From the NCBI GenBank assembly GCA_028023455.1, contig JAQFVV010012446.1, forward strand, positions 3,597,501 through 3,661,500: a stretch of 64,000 nucleotides of DNA. The letters run 5' to 3'. The position numbers were made by a program, and so were the translations under genes. Source of the DNA: Epiperipatus broadwayi. Lineage: Eukaryota; Onychophora; Udeonychophora; Euonychophora; Peripatidae. Positions 46,836-57,352 of this stretch are shown here, piece after piece; within the stretch, counting starts at the first letter, position 1, and every line of letters begins with the position of its first letter. Below the pieces are notes generated by a model. The model saw nothing but the letters and a program-made list of their open reading frames with translations. It ran no database searches and was not told the origin of the DNA.

Positions 46836-46952
46836 ATCATTCCAAATAGTCAAGTGTCGGTGGCCAAGTGGTCAGCACAGCTGCCTTACAAGCAGTTGTC
46901 CCGGGTTCGCTTCCAGGCCGATGCTTTGACACATGAAAAAAAATCATTCCAA
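46836..46952 (+). repeat. tRNA-derived SINE with target duplication
   Basis: Body 46846-46942: A box TGGCCAAGTGG and B box GGGTTCGCTTCC about 45 bp apart, followed by 'gccgatgctttgacacatg' and poly-A. Flanked by ATCATTCCAA at 46836-46845 and 46943-46952. It is the sister of the SINE in the hAT element; both end 'gatgct-tgaca-atga' plus A's. It is tRNA-like but not a tRNA: the 3' half does not close an acceptor stem. Confidence 0.85.
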
Positions 46953-47546
46953 TAGGATTTGAACAGCTTTTTAACCCTCTCTTTATCTTTTAGTTAAAAA
47001 TAGCTAGATATCCATTTAGTGTTCAGCATTGGAGGATTATGGGCTAGTTTCCTGGAAAAAAATCCATGAACCTGATTAAAATCTCCAAGGTAATTTTATG
47101 CAGCTTGGATTCAAACTCACTTTGTGGTAATGGAGGCAGGTGTTGTAACATTACATTGCAAGACTTTTATTAAACATACATATATTTTTTGTAATAACTT
47201 GGCATACGTTTCGTAGTATGGCTGATGAAATGTGTTGCGCTTCTTTATTTGTTACCTGTTTGATTTAATGAATTTTTGGTGCTGAACATCGTAATCATAC
47301 CTGTGATTATGATGCTTGGCACCAAAAGTGCTCTAAGCCAATCATATAACAGATAAAGAATAATAACACACTTCGTTGGCATACTAACGTACATACAAAA
47401 AGTTACTGCAGATAAACAGTGAAGTCGAAATAAAAATATATTATATAAGTTCAGTCTTGGCAAGAGTTTATATAGATGCTACATATGTATATATTAAAGC
47501 ACATTTCCAGCAGCTAACTGGTTGTCATATATAAATTACATTATCA
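46953..47546. other. Gene-free stretch
   Basis: No gene recognised. A 72-residue minus frame at 47245-47463 has no known motif. Confidence 0.5.
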
Positions 47547-47697
47547 CAGCCCTCATGCTTAAACAAACCAATATAATATCAGCTATTTGTTGTCAAGACA
47601 ACATTACAATAAGCCAATAAATGCGTTGCTCTCGTAATTGTAGGGTGGCTATGACAGATTATAGATATTCTATTGGTTTGTTTAAGTATAAAGTTTG
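47547..47697. mobile_element. MITE, single-unit form
   Basis: The left end 'acagccctcatgcttaaaca' continuing 'aaccaat' and the right end 'attggtttgtttaagtata' are inverted repeats. The interior has TGTTGTC-AA-GACAACA. It is the unexpanded relative of the 58.9-59.3 kb array. Confidence 0.75.
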
Positions 47698-48429
47698 TAG
47701 TGAATCCATTTACTGCAAACTTGGACAATAGATTGATATTTCATTGGTTTTTTTTATTTATGTTAGCTAAATAATATAATTCATATATATGTGTGTGTGT
47801 TTTTAATAGTCACAATACTATATTGTATGTAATAGTAGTCCACAGTATACAACCTCGAAGAAAAATGCATATACGCAAACCATAAACCAGACATGAGGTA
47901 CAGTAAATAACTATAGTTTTATTTTGTAATTGATTCCTTTATTTATTTTAAGTAAAATCTTTATTAACAAAAAAATAATAATTATGCATATTTTTTTAAA
48001 CAATTATCTATATATCAGTATTACTATATAGATGTGAAAGTTTGTTTGTGACTTTATAACTCAACAAATATTGCACCAATCTTGAAGAATCTTGCTTGAT
48101 CTCCTTTCTTACTAGCATATAATTTTTTTATTTATTTTTTTTTTACAAAAAAAATAATTTATAATATAAAATACATAAAAATCTATATCAATTGTTTTTG
48201 AATGAAGTCGTAAAAAACAAAGAGATGGCAGCACTGATTAAAAGATTATTGGAAAATTTTATAAACAAAAGAAATAGTTTTCAGTAAAACAAGGTAAATT
48301 TGATTTTGTAAATGTATTTTAAATTAATTAAAATGCATTTCTAAGCATGTATTTAATTTCTCATTTGAATAATGACAGTTTAGACCTGTTATAATAATGA
48401 ATTTGATATACTTTTAGGATTTCAGTTTA
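47698..48429. other. Gene-free AT-rich stretch
   Basis: Nothing recognisable. Confidence 0.5.
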
Positions 48430-48650
48430 AAACAGGCAAAGCTCTCCATATAGTAGTGCCACTCAGTGCAGGCGAGAGTAATCAAAGGATGCCAGAAGGC
48501 TTGGGCATAAAATCCCTATTTAGTGCCTATTCATCCAATATCCCCAGACTAGTTTCTAGCTTGTGGCTTTCGTTAGTGAGGAGCCTTGGATCTGAAAGCA
48601 AAAAAAAAGAAAATGAAAAAAAATTGAAAGAAATGGTGATCATGTGATGT
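48430..48650 (-). repeat. Family C hammerhead-type repeat, partial
   Basis: 'caggcaaagctctccatata', 'agtaatcaaaggatgccaga', 'ggcataaaatccctatttag', reverse ribozyme, 'gatcatgtgatgtttaatga' in family C order. An A-rich insert replaces part near 48600. Confidence 0.7.
48541..48583 (-). ncRNA. Family C hammerhead, one core mutation
   Basis: Minus strand: CTCCTCA, CTAACGA (G5 lost), stem AGC-CACAA-GCT, GAAAC, ACTAGT, GTC, TGGGGA. Stem I is perfect for the family, but G5 is essential, so inactive. Confidence 0.6.
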
Positions 48651-49269
48651 TTAATGATTTCTGTTTAAACATATATTTAGCACATGTTAAAGTAAAATTT
48701 AAAATGGCATAGGTACAGCAAGAGAAATGCTACTGAATTTGATAAACTTTTCTATGAAATTGAAAAAACTTTTTGGTTGTCAGTTTAAATATATTTAATA
48801 TGTGAAAAAGTAAATTTTAAATGCCGTAGGTACAGCAAGAGAAATGTTGAATTTGGTAAACTTTTATCATTTCTCTTTAAATATATTCTCATGTGATAAA
48901 GTAAGATGTTGTGGCCTGTATATTGAAATATATACTAGAGAAATGAAGAGATATTAGTTTTTGGTAATCCAGGCCATATTTTATTAAATAAATATGTTTT
49001 AAATTATTTAAGCTTCATTTGGACCATGGATTTAATTTCTTACTTGCATATATTATGGTGAATTTACATTTTTATAGCCATAAATCACTGAGAAATGTAA
49101 AATAATTTATTTTAAAATTGTTTATTGTATTTAATAAAAGTTATATTTTTCGAGATATTCCTGTTGATAATTGTTTCATGTAAATGACATAAATATATTT
49201 TAATTGTCAGACCTTCCACAAACACAAAGAGACAGCTAGAGGAATGGAGAGAATTAATGAATAAAAATT
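48651..49269. other. Gene-free stretch with short direct repeats
   Basis: 'taggtacagcaagagaaatg' occurs twice (about 48708 and 48828) within a loose ~115 bp repeat. No gene. Confidence 0.5.
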
Positions 49270-49525
49270 TTATTTGGTATTACTGCAAGGATGTAGAAGC
49301 CTGATTCAACCAGTATACAATTTGAAACAATCTTTAATCTCCACACTCATGGCTGGAATTGCAGATGGTGAATCTGTGATTATGAGGAGTGCCACCTTTT
49401 TGGCATATAATTACTGGCTTGCCCATTGCGAAATGCTGTATAATCCATTGGTTACTGACCCTCTGCGAATTCTTATACACAAACTCAGGACAAGGGACAG
49501 GAATGAGGAAATTGCACCGTAGCTT
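49270..49525 (+). pseudogene. Possible C-terminal scrap of a non-LTR retrotransposon protein
   Basis: An 82-residue frame includes LISTLMAGIADGESVIMRSA, TFLAYNYW, AHCEMLYNP. The order L-I-S-x3-x-G-I, R-S/A-ATF, Y-x-YW, C resembles the end of the frame at 1599-2060 (LISAF-EGL, RAATFVLYAYW, C). I infer the same kind of element end. No upstream RT is visible. It could equally be an unrelated exon-like frame. Confidence 0.35.
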
Positions 49526-50144
49526 GCCTTAAAGACAACATTGGACCTGATTAACATGGATTAGAGATCCGATGATGACACATGCATTCTTGCACCTTTT
49601 AAAATAATCATTATTAATGTGTAAATAAGAATCCTGTTCACCTAAGCATTAATGTATTTATTCATTGTTTTGTATAACTAAATTTAAAATGTGTAATAAA
49701 GTTCTTGATAAAAAAATTGAAAATGGAATACATAAATACACTTTAATTATCAAATTTTCTACTAACATGAAAGTACAGCAAGAATTTGAAAGTGGAATAT
49801 GTAAATATATTTTAATTATCAAAGTTTGTAACAATGGTGATGGGATAGTTTGAGAATGGAGAGGATTAATGGCAGGAATCTTTAATTGATATTTAATATA
49901 TCAAACATCAAAAATGGAATTTACATAATAAAGCATGACTCAATATATCATTTACATGAGATAATAAAACATGAGTTATTAGTAACCTTACAATAGTTAT
50001 TTTTAGCTACTGTTGATAACTTGTGTATTATTATTTTATTTAAATTTATTTTAATTATCTAACTGTTTTGCATTCTTTTGATCTAATAATGCAAGCAAGA
50101 GTGGAGGTACAGCTAGTTTACATATAAGATTTAAAGTATAGATA
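49526..50144. other. Gene-free stretch
   Basis: 'ttaattatcaaa' and 'gaaaatggaata/gaaagtggaata' repeat loosely at 49715-49830. No gene. Confidence 0.5.
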
Positions 50145-50152
50145 GATCTTTA
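50145..50152. repeat. Left target-site duplication, Merlin 2
   Basis: GATCTTTA, identical to 52750-52757. Confidence 0.92.
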
Positions 50153-52749
50153 GGTACTTATGTATAAGTCTTGTGACATGGAGCACATATTAAACCTGCT
50201 GCACCTTTTCACATACGTATCAATCCGCTGATAACTTTGTAATCATGTGATCTGACCAAAATAATGTGTACACGGATCTTATCTGTGTTATTTTTGCAAA
50301 AATTTACAAAAATAACATGTATCTTTTGTACATATTTCCCCAAGATTTACAAAGTTTTCAGAAGGTTGAATACATATATGAAAAGGGACAGCATGTCTAA
50401 TACGTGTTGCGTGTCACAGAACTAACACCCTATAAATAATTTTTAAGCAATTAACATGAGACACCATTAAAAAGCCGCAAATTCCCTGATATATTATTAA
50501 AAAAGAATGAAATACATGCAGCATTTTCAATAAATATATACAAAATTTAGACAAAAAAGTATAAAATGTACCAATTTCAATCGATAAATCACAAACTATA
50601 AATAATTACACACTATAAATAATTTTTAAGCAATTAATGTGAGATGCCATTAAACAAAAATTTCAAAAACTTCGGAATGTATTTTACCAGAAACATATAT
50701 GACTTTCACAGGAGGAACATACATTTAATATATATTAAAGGGTTAATTTTGAAGCAATTCCCTGATATATAATTAAAAAAAAGAATTAAATACATGTAGC
50801 ATTTTCAATAATTATATATACAAAATTTAGATGAAAAAGTATAAAATATAACAATTTTAATTGGTAAATGACAAAAATTCCCTAAAATACTATTTAAAAA
50901 AAACATAAAATATTATCCATAAATATTATTTATGGGGAAAAAGCATGAAATATATATGGCATTTTCAATAAATACATATGGCATTATTCAATAAATAGGA
51001 CATTTTTAATAAATATATATGAAATTTAGACAAAAAAGTATAACAATACTAAAGATATCACATGCTATTATGGACTGAACAATGACTAAATTACCAAAAT
51101 TTCTAAAATATTATTCATGAAAACATAAAATATACACATGTGTTACTTACTGTGCAATATATAACAGTAATTGTCACAATAAATAAATGTAAGTGGTCTG
51201 TGTAATTTTATTAATAGGTCGATCAAATTTTTTGGATAAAATGGAGATTTCAAGTAAAAATTTTACACCTTTTCCCTTTAAAATGAACTTGTGATTGTGG
51301 AGAGTATCGCCTGAATGGTATTTTATTGAAAAATGGTAATAAATATAAGTATTTTTTTAAAAAATGCAAAAAGAAAAACCATTTTCTCACAAAATAAAAA
51401 AATACACAGCTTTTATTAGTAATTCATATTGGCGGCCAATTATTTTTGATTTCATTCATTATGCAAATGAATGTATCCTCATCTTTATACACCTGTGCTA
51501 CATAAATTTGGTCAAATACGAATTCAAATATTGGTGAGATGTTCCCAGTTGTTGCTTATTATGCCATTTCATGGAACTCCAAAGTCTTTTGATGTTTTGC
51601 ATGTGGATACCTGTTTCTGGATTGATGAAATTATACTTGTGGTTCATACAAAAATGGTTGTAACCAGTACTTCTCAATTCTTCACTTTTGTATGCCTTCC
51701 AAAAATCGGAATATATGGTCAAACCTCCATTTATATTTTGCTCGATGGCTTCCATGAGAGTTGCCGCTGTCTTATCACTAATTCTAATGATAAAACACTC
51801 ATTTTGTCTCTACACAAGCCACCAAACATCTACTGTTCAGGAAAAATGCACATCTGGATTGGGTTTTTCTTTTGGAAAATAGGCTCTCGTCTATCTCGAT
51901 GATTTGTTAGGTTCTCCATTTTTTTGTCTTTCACGTTCAAGCATTGCAGTCATATAAACTTCCCACATGTAGTTATTTCAGTCAATCACCATCTTATCTA
52001 CTAAGCTGGGTTCTATTTTTCCACATTCAATGGAGATTAATTTCCCAAGTCCAACTATATATAAAATGTATGGCAATTTGGAATGGGATTCTGGAACCCT
52101 CCAATCACGTTCCCTTATGACTGCCAATTCTACTGTTGCATTCTTGAATGTTGAAGTGCCATTGCCTGTCCAAGGTGTGAATGTAAGTGGTCATAGGATG
52201 GGCATTTTGACACATTTTCTGAGATGGCAGGATTCATTTTTTTTTTGAAATATAACATGGTGTCCATTTCAGTTGACAGAAGGTTTCAAATTGTATCATT
52301 TTGGACTGTTCAACAAACAAAAAAACATTTAATTATGAGAAATATGCAATGGAAATCGAAAGTAAAGTACAGTTATTTACTCACTTACAATCAACATAAT
52401 TAAGCAACGATGAAATTAAAACAAACAATAACTATGAAGAAAAAATACAATGACAGTAACTGCAAAGAAAAAGTGCAATTAAAATCAAGATGTCAGAATG
52501 AAATCTTGACAACAACTGGGCAAAAAAAAAAAAAGATCGGATATACAATAAGAAATCTTGCAAAATACGTTGAAAAAAAATTAGATTGGAGATATGATAA
52601 AAAACACATTTTGATATGGCATCATACAACAACATACCAGGAATTACTTGGATTTCTTTGACCTAATCACAATGTTACACATTTATTGTGGATGAGAAAA
52701 GGTGCAACAGGTCTAATACGTGCTATCACAGGACTAATACATAAATATA
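50153..52749 (-). mobile_element. Merlin-superfamily DNA transposon copy 2, 2.6 kb
   Basis: The left end GGTACTTATGTATAAGTC and the right end (reverse complement TATATTTATGTATTAGTC) are inverted repeats, continuing to CTGCTGCACCTTTT versus CTGTTGCACCTTTT about 40 bp in. Perfect 8 bp target duplication. The transposase lies on the minus strand (about 51420-52250). Between it and the left end, about 50420-51150 holds degenerate repeats ('aatttagacaaaaaagtata', 'gcattttcaataaatata'), as in copy 1. Confidence 0.92.
51420..52250 (-). pseudogene. Merlin transposase, disrupted
   Basis: Same enzyme type as in Merlin copy 1. Reading on the minus strand, the first Asp is in EIDESLFSKRK (near 51900-51875). 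An in-frame segment 51755-51498 contains LTIYSDFWKAYKSEELRSTG (second Asp), HKYNFINPET and HMQNIKRLWSSMKWHNK. Where copy 1 has NIETLWG, this copy has NIKRLWS, so the third catalytic acidic residue is Lys. Stops and frameshifts separate the parts (for example after KFM at 51498). Inactive. Confidence 0.8.
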
Positions 52750-52757
52750 GATCTTTA
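52750..52757. repeat. Right target-site duplication, Merlin 2
   Basis: GATCTTTA, identical to 50145-50152. Confidence 0.92.
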
Positions 52758-53122
52758 TATTTATAAAATCCTTTTTAAAAATTTTTCCATTATTTTTTTT
52801 GGGGTGAGATATCTGATGTAGTTATTCCAGTATTCCAATCTTTATCAAGTTTTTTTTTAACCAATTATATTATTTATTATCAAAAATCATTTCACACCTT
52901 TCTGTCCATATTGTTTTTAGAGCAAGCAGCAAAAATCTTTAAAATTATTTCTTATTTCTTTTTTTAAATTTATATATGGGGCTTGAAGTACTTTTGATCT
53001 TAAAAGCTTAAAAACTACATATTCTTTAAACAAATTAAAGAAAGTCATCTTACAAAAAAATACATAAGGGTTCAAAATTCATATTTAACCTATCATTTAA
53101 ATAAACCTTTGTAGGAAGCCAT

Positions 53123-53308
53123 TTAATAATTTGAAACCGAATTTGATGTAAGATTGTAGATCATGTATTTTGCAAAATTCTTCAAAACCTTAATCACTGA
53201 CCCTTCTGTCCAAGCATAGTGAACACTCCATATTAGTTTTTTAAAATCATATTTAATATTATCCAAGCCAGTTCTGTTTAAGTCATCCTGCAAATCAATA
53301 AACATCAC
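53123..53308 (-). pseudogene. Putative C-terminal piece of the L1/Tx1-like protein
   Basis: A 61-residue frame (LQDDLNRTGLDNIKYDFKKL, IWSVHYAW, VIKVLKNFAKYMIYNL) lies downstream of the RT C-terminal block in the same orientation, beyond the HHR fold-back. Assignment is by position and style only. The first residues derive from the fold-back repeat, so the listed ATG is not real. Confidence 0.4.
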
Positions 53309-53585
53309 ATGATCACCATTCTTTTTGCTTACACAAGCTGTTTACACAGAGGCTAAACTCTCCATACAGTAGCACCACTCATTGTAAGCTAGAGTAAGCA
53401 ATGGATGCAAGAAGTTTGCATAAAATCCCCATCTGATGAAAGCCACAAACTAGTCTGGAGATATTAGATGAGTAGGCACTAGATTGGGATTTTATGCACA
53501 AATCTTTTTGCACCCATTGATTACTCTGGTTGGCACAGGGTGGCACTACTGTATGGAGAGTTTTGCCTCTGTACATTCTGCAAGC
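53290..53585. repeat. Family C hammerhead-type fold-back nested in the L1/Tx1-like remnant
   Basis: The left arm 'aggctaaactctccatacag', 'gcaatggatgc', 'cataaaatcccc' and the right arm 'ggggattttatgcaca'-like, 'cacccattgattactctggt', 'ctgtatggagagttttgcct' are inverted. The block starts with 'catcacatgatcacc', the family C edge. Confidence 0.75.
53428..53464 (+). ncRNA. Family C hammerhead, partly deleted
   Basis: 'catctgatgaaagccacaaa' then CTAGTCTGGAGAT: CTGATGA is present, but the second half of stem II and GAAA are deleted. Inactive. Confidence 0.5.
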
Positions 53586-53939
53586 CCTTATATGCTATAA
53601 ATAAGTGAGCATAAAATGGTCGATCTTCTTCAATTTTTAATAAGCATCTGTTGATGATGAACTAAAACATTTGCATAATATTAATATATGTTCATGCTTT
53701 TATATATGACATACAAAATCTTGGATTAATAAGATTGAAGCCTCTTTGACCAATTGATATTTGTAATATTGAAATTGGTAACAAATGTGATTTCCCCCAA
53801 ATATAGTTCTTTACTATATGGTTTAATTCAAAGTTATATTGGAAAGACTCATCCATGATGCATTATAACCTAGGACTCCCACAACGATGACATTAAGAAT
53901 TCTTGTCATAATAATTTTATAAAGTTTTACTGATCAGAA

Positions 53940-54227
53940 AAATTTAATTTTTTAATTAATTTTGTCAATTACCATCTTGTTTAAGTATTTTTTCTTAAAC
54001 GTTTTTGATATATAAAGTGCAATTCCTAAAAATATTGATGGAGTTGCATAGTATTCAGATGGTATTTTTCTATCCATACCCAGTTGCCAAGCTGCAGACT
54101 TTAATCCTGTTTCTCTCTGAAAACTATTCAGGATATCCATAAAAATTTGAATATTGTAGACATTCTGAAAAATTATTATTACATCATCAATAAAAATGAT
54201 AGCCATAATTATCATCATCATCAGCAA
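53940..54227 (-). pseudogene. RT catalytic-box fragment of the L1/Tx1-like element
   Basis: The frame contains AIIFIDDVIIIFQNVYNIQIF, then MDILNSFQRETGLKS. This is the reverse transcriptase motif C region, normally Y/F-A-D-D followed by a helix and GL-x-N; here the Ala is Ile. The leading MLMMMI residues come from the (ATG/GAT) tail of the inserted RTE end. The fragment stops at 53952. Confidence 0.6.
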
Positions 54228-54570
54228 CCATTATCAGTCCACTGCAGGATGAAGGTCTCTCCAAGTTCAATCCATCTCTGAAGTTTAGCTTCTCTTCTCC
54301 ACATCACTCCTGCACACTTTCTTACTTCATTCGACATATGGTCTCTTTCTGGATCCTTTTACAATCTCTTGGAATCCAGTTTAAGATTTCAATTGTCCAT
54401 CTATTATCATCTCTTCTAGCAATATGTCCAGTCCAACTCCACTTTAGTTTTTTAATTTTTTCAATGAAGTCAGTAACAACTGTTTGTTCTGTTACCCATA
54501 TATTTCGTTTTCAATCTCTTCTTGTTACTCCCAACATGCATCTCTCCATACTTCTTTAGCCACACCTAAA
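54190..54570 (-). mobile_element. RTE-type 3' end inserted into the L1/Tx1-like RT
   Basis: On the minus strand: an 'MLGVTRRD'-like coding region (near 54545), 'aagctaaagtggagttgga'-like WSW, then 'ggagagaccttcatcctgca', 'gtggactgataatggttgct' and a GATGAT tail at 54203-54218. It is the best preserved of the five RTE ends. Confidence 0.75.
54330..54566 (-). pseudogene. RTE C-terminal protein fragment
   Basis: The minus-strand reading gives R-SMERCMLGV-R-D, then a V-D-FIEKIKKLKWSW-GH-like run and R-D-RW-IEILNWIP, with a frame interruption. This is the conserved RTE C-terminal helix and Trp-rich region following RT. The plus-strand 73-residue frame at 54338-54559 is its shadow. No RT of this element is present. 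Confidence 0.6.
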
Positions 54571-54599
54571 TGAGGAAGATAAAGTCCCAGCACTTGGAT

Positions 54600-54860
54600 T
54601 TCCAATGTCCTTGATCATCTGATCTATGAATAGAGCAAAGAGCAAGTGGTGATACTTGTGGTATTTCTCTCTTTGAAGTAAAGAAATCAGAGTATTTTAT
54701 AGAATTTTAAATTGATATTCTAGTATTTTTAATAGTCTTCTATTGTGTCAACCAAATATTTAGTGCTTTAAATAGAAATGTCCGATTTACCAAATCAAAA
54801 GCTGATTTAAAATCAATTTTTCTTGCAAAATATTCTGTCATTTTTAATTATCTGACAATC
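54600..54860 (-). pseudogene. RT core fragment of the L1/Tx1-like element
   Basis: Minus strand: TEYFARKIDFKSAFDLVNRT (RT motif A, with DFKSAFD for the usual D-x-KAFD), and about 40 codons later REIPQVSPLA (motif B, usually R-G-x-QG-x-PLSP; here QV). Stops lie between. The catalytic box is displaced to about 54190 by the RTE insertion. Confidence 0.65.
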
Positions 54861-55640
54861 TTCAAAACTGCATTCACTGCTCCCCTTTCTTTTATATCAA
54901 GGTATATAGTTGATAGTTTATTTTTATCAACTGATGTAATCTTTTCAATAATATTCTACCTAACATTTTGGAATCTATATCTTCAATTGAGATATATCTT
55001 AAGTCTTCTGGTTAGTGTCTATTTAATTTTTTATTATTATTATTACTACACTAAATAATGCTATTTTATTAATGTGTAGCCAACGAATTTTTTTATAATA
55101 CATCTGACCATAAAAGTTACATATTGCTGATATTAAAGCATGATCTAAACTTTTATAAATAGATAATGGGATTACATTATTTTCAATACTTATTTTCACC
55201 TTTAATTTATTAATCTTTTTCTATATTTCTTCTTCTTTATATTTGTATCCATAATAATGCTTTCATTTGAATCTCGCCAAACTTTATTTTTAACATTTAA
55301 AAAATATAATCATTAACATGTAAATGTGATATAAGCATGTTTTGAGATTTTAACATTGTAGAAATACTTTTCGTATGAAGTATATACATTTTGGCATAGG
55401 GATTAACTTTTTTATTGCTACATTAACCTGCTGAATTTGATGATGTAATTTATTGTATTCCTCTTGTAAATTATCAATTAGTTCATAATTTGGCTTAAAA
55501 GATGACATCTTGGAACATCTATATATTTAAATCTTCTGTTTCATTTGATTTTGTGATCTAATGTCGTCGACTCTTTTTCTTCATAGTTCATTCAGCTTTT
55601 TTTTAATTTTTATATATTGCTATACAAGGTATATAAGGTG

Positions 55641-57009
55641 GTAGATAGTTTATTATTATAACTAAAATGTTAGATAATTGATCTACTATAAATGTTATTT
55701 GTTATATGTATGTAATATTTGTAAATGCTATTATTTTCTTTATATCTATCAATTGCTAGTTCTATTCCTAGATTCTCTTATTTATCTTCGTTTGTTCTGT
55801 CTGTATATATGGGTTAGATGTTTATCTACGCAGTATAATAATTTATTTGATCTGAAATAATACAGGAATATTAGTATAGCTAAGTAATTATCCACACAAA
55901 TGTGGATAAATCTATCATTTTATTTTAAATCCATATAGTTTCGCAGGAATAATGGCGCGCGTGTGCATGTGTATAGATATTTTAAGTATTCGTTATTTTA
56001 TTCAGTATCAAATAAACAAATTTGTGAATTATCTGAGTGCGTTTGTGGCCACATATATGATTTGAATGATATCCCCCTTTCAATAATTCACCATATATAT
56101 TTATTTAAATTGGAAAATCATTTTAAGAAGTATTATTAGTTGTGCTAGCATTCTTTTGGAAAGGAATAATATTTTTCTCAATTTATGGAATTCCTTTTCG
56201 TTTTTTTTCAATAAAGAAAATGTATATCTCAAGAATATTAATGGATTTTTATAGTCAAAGTCTTGCACATGATTTTTTTTTCTTAACAATGTTTTTTTTT
56301 TTTTTACTTTAATTCATTATCCAGTTAGAGTTTCTTCAAACTCTCACTTATGTGAATCCCGGGAATACCTGGAATATAATTTCATTTAATAGCATCTTAA
56401 GTGCCTACCATAGAATTAATCAAATACTAAGCTAATGCAAACTAGTAAATATTTAGAAATTAAGTAATTGCTTGCTTTTGATGAGTTCCACGAATGGCTG
56501 AAGGAACTTGCTGCTATGAAGGGAAAGGAGTGCAAATTAGTAAAAATTTAGAAATTAAATAATAGTTTGTTCTTGATAAGTTCCAAGAATGGTAAAAGAA
56601 ATTGCTACTAGGAAGAGAAAGGAGTGTGCCTATATCACAATGGAAATTTAAATAACCAGTATCTTGATTAACTGTAAGCAGATGGCCATTGTTTGCTTCC
56701 ATGTTATTTACTTTGCCATTTTGAAGGTAAAGCTAAATTATATAAAAAAAAACCGTTAGGTTTATTATTAACGATATTTTGTCTTTCTATATATTAGTCA
56801 AAAGTTAAATTGCAGGAAGTGTAGAAGTTAGGGTATATAGAATCACTAATGTTCACCTGCCACATTTTGAATTAAAGGCTGAATTACAAGAATTGAGTAC
56901 TGAAAACATGTTTCTGGCTGGATCCATCATGGATGGTTAATGGAATGCCAGGAAATGATAAATGAATAACTGATAAGTAGTGAGTTAGCAAGAATATCTC
57001 CTGCTGCCT
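55641..57009. other. Gene-free stretch
   Basis: Includes a tandem duplication of about 95 bp at 56436-56626 ('aactagtaaatatttagaaa' and 'aattagtaaaaatttagaaa' with flanks). Nothing coding is recognised. Confidence 0.5.
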
Positions 57010-57352
57010 TATAAAACATAAACATCACATGATCACTCTCTTATACTAGCTCATAATTGTTAATAAACAAGGCAAAACTCTCTATACAGTAGTGCCACCC
57101 TGTGCCAACTAGAGTAATCAATGAATGCCAGAAGGCTTGTGCATAAAATCCCTAAGTGCCTACTCATCCAATATCCTCAGACTAGTTTATTTAAGGCTCC
57201 TCACTGATGAAGGCCATAAAAGGCAGAAACTAGTCTGGGGATATTGGATGAGTAGGCACTAGATAGGGATTTTATGCACAAGCCTTCTGGCATCCATTGA
57301 TTACTCTGGTTAGCACAGGGTGGCACTACTGTATGGAGAGTTTTGCCTTGTT
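57010..57352. repeat. Family C hammerhead-type fold-back
   Basis: The left arm 57064-57180 is a near-perfect reverse complement of the right arm 57242-57350: 'ggcaaaactctctatacagt' versus 'actgtatggagagttttgcc', and 'aatgaatgccagaaggcttg' versus 'caagccttctggcatccatt'. The loop holds the ribozyme. Best preserved of the family C hairpins. Confidence 0.85.
57196..57241 (+). ncRNA. Family C hammerhead, intact core
   Basis: CTCCTCA, CTGATGA (57204-57210), stem II GGCC-ATAAAA-GGC with offset, GAAAC, palindromic ACTAGT, GTC, TGGGGA. Core bases and stem I are complete; stem II is altered (AGGCC/AGGCA), so its stability is uncertain. Confidence 0.6.

Larger units (their letters stand above)
52900..55640 (-). 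mobile_element. L1/Tx1-like non-LTR remnant with two nested insertions
   Basis: On the minus strand pieces appear in protein order: a linker (NYELIDNLQEEYNKLHHQIQ, about 55490-55420), an RT core (RKIDFKSAFDLVNRTFLF, near 54820-54760), a QG-like box (REIPQVSPLALCSIH, near 54670-54625), the catalytic box as IFIDDVIIIF (near 54200-54165), a C-terminal stretch (NHIVKNYIWGKSHLLPISIL, near 53830-53770) and a tail region at 53308-53123. An RTE 3' end separates the QG and IDD boxes, and an HHR fold-back splits the C-terminus. Old and inactive. Confidence 0.65.
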
